Origin: Symsagittifera roscoffensis
Lineage: Eukaryota; Xenacoelomorpha; Acoela; Convolutidae
Direction: 5' to 3'
Length of the DNA: 28,500 bases
NCBI RefSeq assembly: GCF_963678635.1
Contig: NC_087067.1
Span: 3,264,072 to 3,292,571, forward strand
Positions 1 to 9,206 of the stretch are shown here, in pieces; within the stretch, counting starts at the first letter, position 1, and the number at the start of each line of letters is the position of its first letter. Below the pieces are notes generated by a model, which saw nothing but the letters and a program-made list of their open reading frames with translations, did no database searches and was not told the origin of the DNA. The position numbers were made by a program, and so were the translations under genes.

Positions 1-1331
1 CTAAACGTATTCCATATTACTTTGTACTTTACGTAATGTAAGCGGGATGATTTTCAAAAAATGTTTTCACAAATGTTTTTCCAAAATTATTTCATTTTAT
101 AAATGAATATTTCATCCGCTTTTAAACATAAACACTACGCCCTTAGATCTGAAAAAAGCAGTCGGAGCATTCGGGGCTTCTAGCTGATAAGATTTGGGTT
201 GTTACATTTGAGCTCCAGACCCCATAATTTTTCAAATATGTTAGAAAGTTTCGTCAAAAATGTTTAGTTATAAAGCGACATTTTGTCTGGATAAAAAAAC
301 CAACCACGCAAAAATTTTCCGTATTTTTCACGGAAGACGGAAGAAAAACCCTAATTGAAAAATCAAAAAGCGTGATTTGAAAAGAAACAAAATTTAAATA
401 GAACACTTAAATTGCTGTAAGATGAGTAGTATGGTATCAAAACGCTGTTCTTATGAGAGATTGCTGCAAAAAAGTCGGTTACTCTGACATCAGTTTTTCT
501 ATCATGTTCGCTTGTCTGATGTTGGGTTTTGTATGATCAATAACGTAAAGACTTTGAACAATTTTAAAATTTCATCATCATATTTGTATCTCTAGGCGGC
601 GACAAAAAATGGCCTTTTATAAAACAGAGAACAATTAAGCATTTTATTAAACTGTTTCCATGAAATTTCACATTTTCTTAACCTTTAACCTCAACCTTCA
701 ATTGAACAAGCGAAAAATCAAGTTCTGCAAAACTATGCGATCCACACAAATTTTTTTTCGAAAAAATACGCGTGACTTTTCCGGAATTTTATCAACGCTT
801 AGAAAAAATTACCTAACCTGAGTTTTAGAGAAACTGACTTTCCAGATGCTTTATATTTTGCCGTGTTCTTCTAAATGCGTTTTCAGCAGAATTTTGATAA
901 ATATATGAAAAAACTGAAACTTGTTTTTCTGTAAAATTTTTGTGTTTTTCTTACTTCAGGTTCACATGTAACAAAAAAATTCAAGTTTAACAGAACCTGT
1001 GCTGCTTTTCCAGCAAACGGCGACTCTTGTTGAGTTAGCAAACGTATAGCGAATAATTATTTATGTGCTGCAAACATATTCGATTCAGTGTGGTTCCTGA
1101 TGCAAAATTTGAAGTATGTCACAGGTCGTGCTCGACCAAAACAGAATAGCCGAGGCAGTGGTTTGGGTCGATAAAAAATTTCAAAACATACCACGAGCAC
1201 GCGAGCCTTCAAAATTAGCCCTTTTACGTTTTTGTGGCTCACTTTTTTTTGGCAATGTTCTTTTTATCCGTTTTAACGAGACAATATGAAGCTTGATTTA
1301 CGCAACTTAAAATTATTTACCATTGTTAGCG

Positions 1332-1403
1332 TTAATTAGATAAAATATTTCAGACCACGACTTAATGTTTTCGTAAACTAAGTACCATATTCTATCTAAT
1401 TAA
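1332..1403. repeat. short inverted repeat (17-bp arms)
   Basis: The left arm TTAATTAGATAaAATAT (1332-1348) pairs with the right arm at 1387-1403 with one mismatch, leaving a 38-nt loop. In AT-rich DNA such a pair can arise by chance. The length makes a small hairpin or the footprint of a miniature element possible. Confidence 0.4.
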
Positions 1404-1583
1404 GATTAAAGCTTCGCAGAGTTAAATACATTTCTGCTCGAAAACGATGAATTGTTACCAGAAAAATTGTTTTACACAAGGGTTGAGAGATTGAGAAGCT
1501 CTCACAAGGAAAGGGTCTCCTTTCACCGTAAGTATCGAGGTGCTTATTTTATGTTTTGAGTTTCAAAATTGTATTCAATTGAA

Positions 1584-1719
1584 AAAGTTGAAACCAACGG
1601 AAGTTCGACCGAGACGGTCAAATCACATGTGGTTTTTGGGGCCAGCACAGTCGAGCACTTTTTTTCGGCCGAGAAAGTCGAAACATAACCATATTCGTTC
1701 AAGACAGTCAAATTACATT
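1584..1719. repeat. degenerate tandem duplication, ~46-bp block at 90-bp spacing
   Basis: The block at 1584-1629 (AAAGTTGAAAC followed by GACGGTCAAATCACATG) recurs at 1674-1719 (AAAGTCGAAAC followed by GACAGTCAAATTACATT). On the minus strand both copies read as an 18-residue peptide with the pattern C-(N/D)-LTV...VSTFS. No further copies are seen and the surrounding frame is short, so I call it a local duplication rather than a gene. Confidence 0.45.
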
Positions 1720-2395
1720 GTTCTCTCACTGAACAGTTTGCCTTCGTCTGTCACGCGTTTTTTTGAGTAGTTACGGTTCATGAGATTACTTCTATTTTTC
1801 TAATTTTTGAAGGAAATATGGTCAATTACTTCTCAGCGTGGTTTTATCGATACTTTTTTTGAGTTTAGCGATGGTGCCAAGTTAGTAAGACTCAAAAAAA
1901 CACCAATTGAAATGAGGCAAAATAATTGATCCAATTTTTCTTCCGACTTTCCATTTATGCTGGTTTTCAATTCTTCAATTTATGGAGTGTTTTTTTTGTT
2001 TTCAGTCATTTTACAGCGATCGAAATAATTGTTTGTAACAAAAAATTTTTATACCTCATTGAAGATAAAGACTCCCTGAAATCAAATATAGAAAGAAATT
2101 TTACCTCCAATCATTTTTTGCAAAGTTATTTGAGTTTGAAATTTGTCAAATTAGCCATCCATGCTGTGGACTAAATCATTACCGCTTTGAAGATGTATTT
2201 CATAATCCTGAAAGCGTGACACGAAATATTTATGCATTGCAACATATCCCTCATAAAAAAATTTTTCCAAATTGAATTGAAGCTAGCAAATTGGTCGTAT
2301 TAGTTTTGCCCGAATCAAAATTTTACAACTGATATTTGATATTGTCCAAAAATTATGGTTCTTCAATATCTTTTTTACATTTTCCCAAAAACTAT

Positions 2396-3467
2396 CCGTT
2401 ATGATATAGGGGCAGTCGAAACGTCCAGGGCTTTGCCCTGTGTACGATCAGTCTTGTTTTCTCTTTTTGAAGTTCCTTAGTTGAAAATCGACTATATAAA
2501 AATTGAGTGGTCTTGTCTATTGTCATTATATTCGATGATTGTTGCAAATAGAAGCTTTTAAATCGATAATTTATTATAGCAGTTGTAATGAGAGAAAACC
2601 TCTTAAGTTTTCGATAATCCTTAAAATAGTTTTTTTTCTGAATATAATTGATATGTTTTTCACAAAAAAGTTAATTTCACCCTTAAGAATGAGTAGATTT
2701 ATAATTGAGTTTTAAATCCTTACCAGTTTTAAGGGATTAATATCTACTGCAACAAAAAAAGTTCAAAATCGAATGAGAGATGAAAATTTGCAGAATATTT
2801 TTTTCTTTTTTCTCATGTTTTTATGATAACTTTTTAAAATTTTTTTCAAATTCGGTTAGCAAAAATAAAATATTGCTTAACTCATGCGCTGCAGCCAAAC
2901 TTTTGAAAAAAAGGCCAAAAAAGGCTTTTTGGCAGTTTTCAGAACATTTTAACCAAAAACGCTTTTTTGGCACGCTCCTCCCACCCCCCTATAAAAACTA
3001 GCATATATTAGCACCGATGGCGCCTTTAAGAAAACTTTAAGCTGCGCCACCAAAATGGATATCTAAAGTTAGTACAGAGGGGGACCCCTTGGGTCGGCAG
3101 GGTGTCAAATCCCTGAAAAAAAGTCCCCCTGAGTCCGCCTCTGGTTTATTTTCAAATTTTCATGAGTAAATTGGGTTGATCGTTTGCGCATTTATGATAT
3201 ATTGAAGAAATCTCTGAAGTTGAATTCTTTCTCATCAATCAATTTTTATCAACTTAATTTTTAACGCGAAGTTAAAGTTTAGTAACGCCAACCGTTTTCG
3301 TACCAACCTTTGCACAATTTTACATTGCGCGATGTTTGAATTCTAAGCATTTCTGACTTTTAAGTAAATTTTTTCACGGAGTGCTTGTGTCATTTGAAAT
3401 TTTGATATAACAAGACTGCTGTTATCAGGGCAAAGCCCTGAATTTTTCGACTATCCGTACCCAACGG
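2396..3467. mobile_element. putative non-autonomous element with ~60-bp inverted termini and terminal hairpins
   Basis: The sequence at 2396-2458 and the reverse complement of 3409-3467 match over about 60 bp with scattered differences: CCGTT, then AGTCGAAA, CAGGGCTTTGCCCTG and AGTCTTGTT. Each end carries a 15-nt hairpin, CAGGGC-TTT-GCCCTG at 2426-2440 and its complement at 3426-3440. The ~950-bp interior has no transposase-like frame and includes AAAAAGGC-rich low complexity at 2905-2970. The 9-mer ACTATCCGT occurs just outside the left end (2391-2399) and inside the right end (3450-3458), so no clean target duplication is defined. The layout suits a miniature DNA transposon or fold-back element. 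The family is not recognised. Confidence 0.5.
3075..3143. repeat. small CAGAGG...CCTCTG inverted-end segment nested in the larger element
   Basis: The segment opens with CAGAGGGGGAC and closes with GTCCCCCTGAGTCCGCCTCTG, whose reverse complement begins CAGAGGCGGACTCAGGGGGAC. The arms are imperfect because the left one lacks part of the motif. CAGAGG-type ends are common in hAT-like transposons, but 69 bp is very short and no convincing 8-bp target duplication flanks it (GTTAGTA versus GTTTATT). It could be a deletion derivative or a solo end. Confidence 0.3.
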
Positions 3468-3699
3468 AGGCTGCTTCTCTTAATAGAAATTTTTAAAAGA
3501 TTATCTGGCCATCCTTTCGCGTATTTTCAGTAGAGAAATTTTTTTTTGTCTATACAATTTTTTTTAAAAGAAATAACCAGAAATCACTTCTCTGCTTAAT
3601 TGCAACGAGATAAACATTTTTCGTTTACACGCAAAAACCGTAGCAACTGAATGCAAATAACCACTTGTTATAACAAGGGTTGCTTTGCATTCGAAGGCT

Positions 3700-3845
3700 A
3701 AACGTGAATTCAACACGTTAGATCAATAGCATAATTTGTCCCAACTGTAATCGGTTAAATTTCACACAATAACTGCTGCAGCACTCATCACACTGGATGG
3801 CAGGTACTAATCAAGTGACAGACAGCTTCATGGGTGATAAAAAAC
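3700..3845. repeat. left copy of a diverged direct repeat flanking transposon debris
   Basis: This block matches 6893-7050 in the same orientation. The anchors are TTGTCCCAACTGTAATC, CACACTGGAT and an exact 22-mer at 3809-3830, also present at 7011-7032. The copies are about 3.2 kb apart and enclose the integrase fragment and two sets of tandem duplications. They may be remnants of long terminal repeats or copies of an unrelated repeat. No TG...CA boundaries are clear. A 14-bp palindrome CTTGTTATAACAAG lies just upstream at 3664-3677. Confidence 0.5.
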
Positions 3846-4151
3846 TTAATATCAATCTATAGATATAGTTAATATACGTATGTATCATTTCCCTCTGCCA
3901 AGTAATTTTAAATCGTTATATAAAAAAGTATAGTACCAAAAATCGCTATGAATTTTAGGTCGTCGGTCAACCTTCTCCGTGGGAATTTAAGATTTAGAGT
4001 TTTCTACGCTGGTTCGACTTTCGACTATGTTCCAGTTTAAGTTGTTTTCCCGTACACTTTTCCTTTTCATTATTTCCTCTCGCACGATGTTGTCGATCAT
4101 TACCCCTGTGAAATTTAGAACTGTGGTACTTTTGCCCGATTTTTTTTGCTG

Positions 4152-4406
4152 TCACGTTTTGTGAGTCCTGGCTCGAATAAGAGAGTAAGTTTTGGTGATC
4201 TTTTTCTGAAGATTAAATGATTTCAATCTAGCAATGCTGCAACTTCCTTTAACTGCCTTTGATGTAAAACTGTATCCTTGATCCATGTAAATTTTCCTCG
4301 GTACTCCATGAATTGATATATAGGGTCTAATGAAGTTCAGGACCTTATCCAATTTAGTTATATTACAGATCATAGCCAAGAGCCAGCGCAAGAGTCGAAC
4401 CACCAC
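4152..4406 (-). pseudogene. LTR-retrotransposon integrase core fragment (degraded)
   Basis: The minus-strand frame encodes 84 residues. Its middle reads NFIRPYISIHGVPRKIYMDQG followed by FTSKAVK. This is the pattern of the retroviral-type integrase core (rve) of LTR retrotransposons: a hydrophobic helix, then HGVP, then the second catalytic aspartate in a D-Q-G context, then F-x-S-K. Only the centre of the ~120-residue domain is present. The first catalytic Asp is missing, and the frame dissolves after SKAVKG into unrelated residues, so the catalytic Glu region is not readable. No reverse transcriptase or RNase H is seen beside it. It lies between the diverged direct repeats at 3700 and 6893. 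I read it as a dead relic, probably of a gypsy- or BEL-like element, with the class uncertain. Confidence 0.6.
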
Positions 4407-4410
4407 TTAC

Positions 4411-5130
4411 AAAACATGTTTTTCCGACTCATTCAAAAATTTAATTGGGCTTCGAAAATCAATTAATAGACATTCGATTGTTTTTCTTGGTCCGTTTTTT
4501 TTTCTATGTCACCTTTGGCGAACACAATTTTTAAATTTTAGGCTTTTAACCGCATTTCTACTTTGCCGACATCCCTCGGCGGTGGCTACCAGGCTCCAGT
4601 AGATGTACGGGAAATACACGTCACGCTTCTCATCTAACATATCCCCCTTCCATTGTGAAAATTTTGATATCTAATTACAGCTGCGATTTGTACAAGAATT
4701 GGGATATGACGAGGAGCTCGTCCGTCCACAGAACGAGCTCTTTGACATGGAAGAAGCTCACATGTTGTCTAAGGTAGGCTCCCACGGCTCGCGCTTTCTC
4801 TTACAGTTCTGAGTCCTTAGCAACAATCATGTGTCGAATGGTTATCATCTGCGGGTTTACCTTGAAGTTGGCCTCAATCAATTTAAGGCTGATGAAAAAC
4901 TCCAACAGTTAGTCGGTTTTCTTGAATTTTTTGCACACCGCGGGATAGCGCTCATTGCCAATTTGGTATAGTTTTAGTATTTTGGTGGAAAAATCTCCCC
5001 TGCAAAGGCCGACGGATTTGTAACCATCGTGTTAGTCTTTAGGCCACAGGATTCTAATGTTATCGCCTCCAAGTTTGCTTACAATACTTTTGTCTCCGAG
5101 CTGCTCCCGCAAGAATCTGTTCACCGCTAG
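4411..5130. repeat. tandem ~720-bp duplication, copy 1
   Basis: Sequence from about 4411 aligns along its full length with 5131-5850 at an offset of 719-721 bp. Anchors include ACATG-TTTTCCGA (4414/5135), GACATC (4568/5290), TGTACGGGAA (about 4604/5325), TTGTC(T/C)AAGGTA (4764/5483) and GGTTATCAT (4840/5560). By eye identity is roughly three quarters, so the duplication is old. The copy ends at the TAG following CAAGAATCTGTTCACCGC. No similarity is seen between the sequence left of 4411 and that left of 5131, which places the boundary there. Confidence 0.65.
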
Positions 5131-5850
5131 TATGACATGTTTTCCGATTGATTCAGGTATTTGATCGGGCCTCAAAAATCAGGAAGTAGGCATTCGGTTG
5201 ATTTCCTTGGTTCGTATACTTTTTATATGTCTCCTTTGGTGCACATAAGTTTTGAGAGTTAAGTTTTTACACACAATTAAAATTTGCTGACATCGGTCAG
5301 CGGCGCTCATCAGGCTCAAGTTGGTGTACGGGAACCACGCGTCACACGCCGGATCTATTATGTTCCCCTTCCTTGATGGAAACTTTGGATTCTATTTACA
5401 ACTGCAGCATGCAAAAGGATTGGGATGATGAGGCGCTCATCCATTCACAGATAGTTTTCCTTGACAAGGTAGTAGCTTACGTGTTGTCCAAGGTATGCCT
5501 CCATGGCTCGCCATTTGCTTTCCAATTCTGTGACCTAAGCAGCAATCATGTCACGAATGGTTATCATTTGCGCTTCTCATTTGAAGTTGGCCTCTCTCGT
5601 TTTGAGGCTGAAAAGTTCCGACATGTACTCGTTTTTCTTGAAAACCTTGCACTCACGTCGAATGACTCTCCTTGCCAATCTGGTATTCTATGTTGGAGGA
5701 AAAATTTCCCCTGCAAACGCCGATCGATTTGTAATCACAGTGTTGTTTATACGTCACTGGATCCTTGTGTTAACGCCTCCAAATTTACTTCTATCTCCGA
5801 GCTATTCCCACGTGTGATCTCTGGATATCGAGAGAGGATCTTGTTAAGTT
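5131..5850. repeat. tandem ~720-bp duplication, copy 2
   Basis: This is the second copy of the unit beginning at 4411. Similarity ends near the CCGAGCTATTCCCA segment at about 5800-5850. It abuts copy 1 directly, as expected of a tandem duplication rather than two independent transposon insertions. Confidence 0.65.
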
Positions 5851-5858
5851 TCTTTTGA
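5373..5858 (+). pseudogene. broken coding sequence of unknown family, shared with copy 1 at 4681-5129
   Basis: Copy 2 has a 161-codon open frame and copy 1 has the matching frame with internal stops (TGA near 4809, TAG near 4968 and 4974). Protein-level similarity holds between copies: LSKV-x-x-HGS-x-F, then NHV(S/T)NGYHLR, then EVGL-x-x-F-x-A. It then continues after a frameshift in copy 2 as (L/I)ANLV and GGKISPA-x-AD-x-FV, read at about 5662-5735. Similarity that jumps frame together with the frameshift argues for coding ancestry. The order LS-x-x-x-x-HGS-x-F, then a (V)GL strand, then GGKI followed by V-x-x-(V)-L recalls single-motif LAGLIDADG homing endonucleases, with histidine where the catalytic acidic residue would sit. 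That is only a visual hint. No functional product is expected. Confidence 0.3.
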
Positions 5859-6280
5859 TTAAAATATTTGTTACAAAAAATTTGAAGGAATCAGAAAAGT
5901 TGTACCTTGACATGACTCACTTAATTTCCACTCTATAATTGCTCCAAATACTAGCTCGCCTTTTCAGTCATTACACTCTGATATGTAAATTTGCGTCTTA
6001 CGGTTGCTTGACGTTTAAACGCCCTTATTTGCCCTTATTTGGTGACATTTCAGCCTTGTAAATACACGCTGATTGGTTGAAGCATACATATTAACCGATA
6101 AACGATTGTTTGCATCCCCCATTTAAGTCTTCTACGCAACAGGTTACCCAAATCCGCTGAGTATTGAGTGGAAATTTCCAACAATTTCTGTCCAATTGCT
6201 TACAAAAGTTGGTACGTCTCGATCATTTCGTTAAATTCCTATTCGAATAACTATTCGAACGCATTCATCGCCCTCGGATG
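5859..6280. other. spacer, no gene seen
   Basis: No supported coding frame is present. A short direct repeat, GCCCTTATTTG, occurs twice at about 6022-6041. The rest shows no recognisable structure. Confidence 0.5.
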
Positions 6281-6577
6281 AAATGCGGCATCCAGTTATG
6301 TAGCTCATTTTGTCCCCGCTAGCCCACGCACATGTAAAATTTTGAAATGAGGGTTTGCGCTGCCTCCAAAAGTTTTTTTTTGCAAATATCCGTCGATAAC
6401 ACCGTAACTTGAGCTGCTGTCAAAGTTTTAGCGTAAAAAAATGATGAGGGGCTGAACCCTGTTTTTTTGTTGCAATCCAGGTAAAACGTGTAGTCCATTG
6501 CTCCCGCAGCATTGGGGCCTCCATGCACTTTTTTGGCTTGAGTGCTGTAATTGCCAGTGTATTTATTCCGCATCCAG
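6281..6577 (-). repeat. ~297-bp tandem unit, copy 1, with a minus-strand open frame
   Basis: The block starting AAATGCGGCATCCAGTTATG at 6281 is repeated from 6578 with about 95% identity by eye. On the minus strand it stays open (6319-6588) and encodes KYTGNYSTQAKKVHGGPN followed by AAGAM-x-YTFYLDCNKK and LTAAQVTVLSTDICKKK. I recognise no domain. The reading frame differs slightly between copies because of 1-bp indels in T runs, so it is not under obvious coding constraint now. Confidence 0.55.
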
Positions 6578-6866
6578 AAATGCGGCATCCAGTTATGTAG
6601 CTCATCTTGTCCCCGCTAGCTCACGCACAATTAAAATTTCGAAATAAGGGTTTGCGCTGCCTCCAAATTTTTTTTTGCAAATATCCGTCAATAACACCGT
6701 AACTTGAGCTGCTGTCAAAGTTTTAGCGTAATAAAATGATGAGGGGCTGAACCCGATTTTTTTTGTTGCAATCCAGGTAAAACGTGTAGTACATTGCTCC
6801 TGCAGCATTGGGGCCGCCATGCACTTTTTTGGCTTGAGTGCTGTAATTGCCAGTGTATTTATTCCC
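6578..6866 (-). repeat. ~297-bp tandem unit, copy 2
   Basis: This copy begins with the same 20-mer AAATGCGGCATCCAGTTATG and ends at TGCCAGTGTATTTATTCCC, followed by a different 3' flank. The minus-strand frame carries the same peptide (GNYSTQAKKVHGGPNAAGAM), then shifts after DCNKK. Its upstream minus-strand extension runs into the direct repeat at 6893-7050, suggesting both belonged to one element. Confidence 0.55.
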
Positions 6867-6892
6867 ATTCACACGCTGTTTCTTGCATGACG

Positions 6893-7050
6893 AAAACGCG
6901 TATTCAACAAGATAGTTCAATCGTATAAATTGTCCCAACTGTAATCTCTTAAACTTCACAAAACAGCTGTTTCAGCTCTCAACACACTGGATAGCAAAGT
7001 GGTAGATAATAATCAAGTGACAGACAGCTTCAGTGGGCGACAATAGACAA
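6893..7050. repeat. right copy of the diverged direct repeat flanking transposon debris
   Basis: This is the partner of 3700-3845, in the same orientation. It includes the exact 22-mer beginning AATCAAGTGACAGACAGCTT at 7011-7032. The alignment starts near AAACGCGTATTCAAC (compare AAACGTGAATTCAAC at 3700) and fades after GTGGGCGACAATA. Confidence 0.5.
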
Positions 7051-8466
7051 AACTCAGAACAAAACTAAAGATTTTCTTTATAAATTCATACGTAACACTT
7101 TGATATCGCTAATTTGTGATCAGAAATCAGACTAGAATTAAAGCATCCTTGCTTTTTTAAGAAAATCCCTGCTTTATTCAAATATTTCTGTCCAGATGTT
7201 TGACTTAGATTTAAAAACATTAAAGTAATTAAAAGAGTTTGTCTGTATGTATGTCCATAAAAAGATCTCGAATAATTTTTGGATACAAAAAACATTAATA
7301 AAAAATGAATTTTGAGCTGAATATTAAAAGTCGTGCGTGTGTGGTGTTAATAAGACAATTAGCCTGCCTCAAGTGATTTTGGAACGATTTTGAGGAGCGG
7401 GATATTTTGCCACGCGTAAATATAGCGCGTCAAAGTTTCAGCATCAAAGTATCACAGCGCTTAAAGTCACGTTAGACTAATACTGAGCATTTCACAGCAA
7501 TCTCTAAGTCAGGATAGTCTAGTGATGACCACGAAGATAGACCCATGGATGATCCCCCGGTCTAAACAAAAAAGCACCCCGAGCATATAAATTCCCTACT
7601 TTCTTCGAAAGCCGGAACAAAAATTGGTTCCAAAAAACCCATTGGGCAATTTGGGATGGTAAAATGCTCTATCTACCGGCTTTTTAGCGATGCGCAGCAT
7701 GTATAATAAATTTGTTCATGCTTTTTTCAAACAAGATTATTTATAGCAAAAAAAGCTGCGAATTTTTTTTACTGCCTTTGAACTGGGGTCGCAAGGGTTT
7801 TGGTAAAATAAATTGGTGCAAAGTTTTTCGTAATTTCAATTTTGAACTTTCTTGATTCTTTTCCTTTTAACAGACAATGTAATTTTAATTGCTGATATTT
7901 GGACAGATATAGTTAATTAATATCACCAATTGGTATGCCTCAGTTCATTTTAGAGGAATTTTGATTGCTCTATAACTCGGCACGCTCAAATAATTGGCGT
8001 AAATTTTTCTTCGATATATTTGAAATCACTTGATAGTGCGCATAAATTAGTCTAGAATTTTTCAAAATTAGTAATATTTAAATCCCCTTAACTTTAATCA
8101 ACAAGATTGCTTACCTTAAATTGCTTCTAAAAAAGTTGGTGCAAGGTCACGAAGTATTAGTGGTTCTGAAAACTGTCAAATTTTTATGTTCTTTTAAAAT
8201 TTTAAGATTTATTGAAGCAAGCTTATTGGATTAAAGCATTTGCTTTATTAACCTTTAATGGGATAAGTGGCAGTAGTTGCTTCGATTGATCGAAATCGGG
8301 GGGGGGGGGGGGGATTGACCAGGGAAAGGATTAGAGAAAGATTACATCTTTACAGTTTTAAAAATTAAGAAACTAATCCCTGTTTGGACAAACTATTTTT
8401 AGCGCTAAAATATTCATAGCAAATTTTTAATTAAAAAATAAAAGTTTTAATTTTTGCTCCTGCTCC
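7051..8466. other. AT-rich stretch without a supported gene; contains a G16 run
   Basis: No frame here carries a recognisable domain. A run of 16 G lies at 8298-8313. The segments at about 7345-7385 and 7922-7965 share a loose pattern (CAATT-x(6)-TGCCTCA followed by ATTTT-x-GA...ATTTTGA), which may be two old copies of a repeat. The match is too diverged to claim. Confidence 0.45.
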
Positions 8467-8746
8467 AATTGGTACCAGATCTAAACTAGAGTTTAATATT
8501 GGATATTATTCAGATATTTTATCTCTTATCGGATATTTTTGTGATATGATTCCAGAGACCAGTCTTAAAATATGTTCCAAAATGTAAGTGGATTCCATAA
8601 ACAAAGTTTCAGTGGATTCCGCATACATATACCTAGTATTTTTATGAAACTTTGTTGCACTTCTTTTATTGATATTGGGTTTTCAGCTAATTGGAACCAG
8701 ATCTAAACTAGTATTTATCATTGGTTATTATTATGATATTTTATCT
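8467..8746. repeat. pair of ~58-bp direct repeats, 222 bp apart
   Basis: The first block (8467-8525) starts AATTGGTACCAGATCTAAAC and ends GATATTTTATCTC. The second (8689-8746) starts AATTGGAACCAGATCTAAAC and ends with the same 13-mer. A smaller echo, AGTGGATTCC, is repeated at 8587 and 8611 between them. They lie about 0.5 kb upstream of the gene start at 9207, but I see nothing that ties them to its control. Confidence 0.5.
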
Positions 8747-9091
8747 CCATAAAATATTGAATACTAACCAATCATACTCCATCAAACTAACAACCAACTT
8801 AGTTGTAAGTCTTGAAGCTACTTGTAGTTTCACCTCAGAACACTTTGAATTAAACTTAGAATACAGTTGTTCTCATTCTAGAACTAACTCGCATAAACCG
8901 GTGTACACTAGATCTATTGAGACTAGGAGATATAAGAGTAAGATTAAGATCGGTATTAGACTAAGAAGTTGCACGAACCTATCCGGCCGAAAATAAGATA
9001 GAGTGACGAGCAGACGGTGTACCGTATCTGAAATTACTCTATGAGTATAGTATTCTGCGAATAGTGCCATCAACTACTTCTAGTCCACTTA

Positions 9092-9120
9092 CATAAAGTA
9101 CAGTGAATGCCATGTTCAGT
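9092..9120 (+). promoter_or_regulatory. possible core promoter of the gene at 9207
   Basis: CATAAAGT (9092-9099) resembles a weak TATA box. TCAGT (9116-9120) matches the arthropod initiator core, with its A about 24 bp downstream of the first T of the box, slightly closer than usual. This would give an ~89-nt 5' UTR. The motifs are short and frequent in such DNA, so the call is weak. Confidence 0.2.
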
Positions 9121-9206
9121 GTGGCTAAAGAATTATTAGAAATCAACCATATTTGGAGGAATTTTCTTCAGCTGACACTTTTTTAAGGGTCCTAGTTCAT
9201 CAAAAG

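Larger units (their letters stand above)
1..2395. other. AT-rich intergenic stretch, no gene seen
   Basis: I find no supported coding region here. Open frames are short, lack recognisable domains and have low-complexity composition. Two small repeat structures inside it are listed separately (1332-1403 and 1584-1719). An imperfect CGTGCTCG/CGAGCACG inverted pair lies near 1130-1200 but is too weak to call. A regulatory role for the distant gene at 9207 cannot be judged. Confidence 0.6.

Noticed and set aside
1057-1242. Minus-strand 61-codon frame
   Set aside because: Short, with no domain. It spans an imperfect inverted repeat and has no supporting signals.
2780-3001. 73-codon frame inside the 1.07-kb element
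   Set aside because: It is dominated by F, S and K from T- and A-runs and shows no transposase motif. It is a chance frame.
8873-9073. Minus-strand frame with a leucine-rich helix just upstream of the main gene
   Set aside because: There is no homology and no splice or start context, and it overlaps the likely promoter and 5' UTR of the + strand gene.
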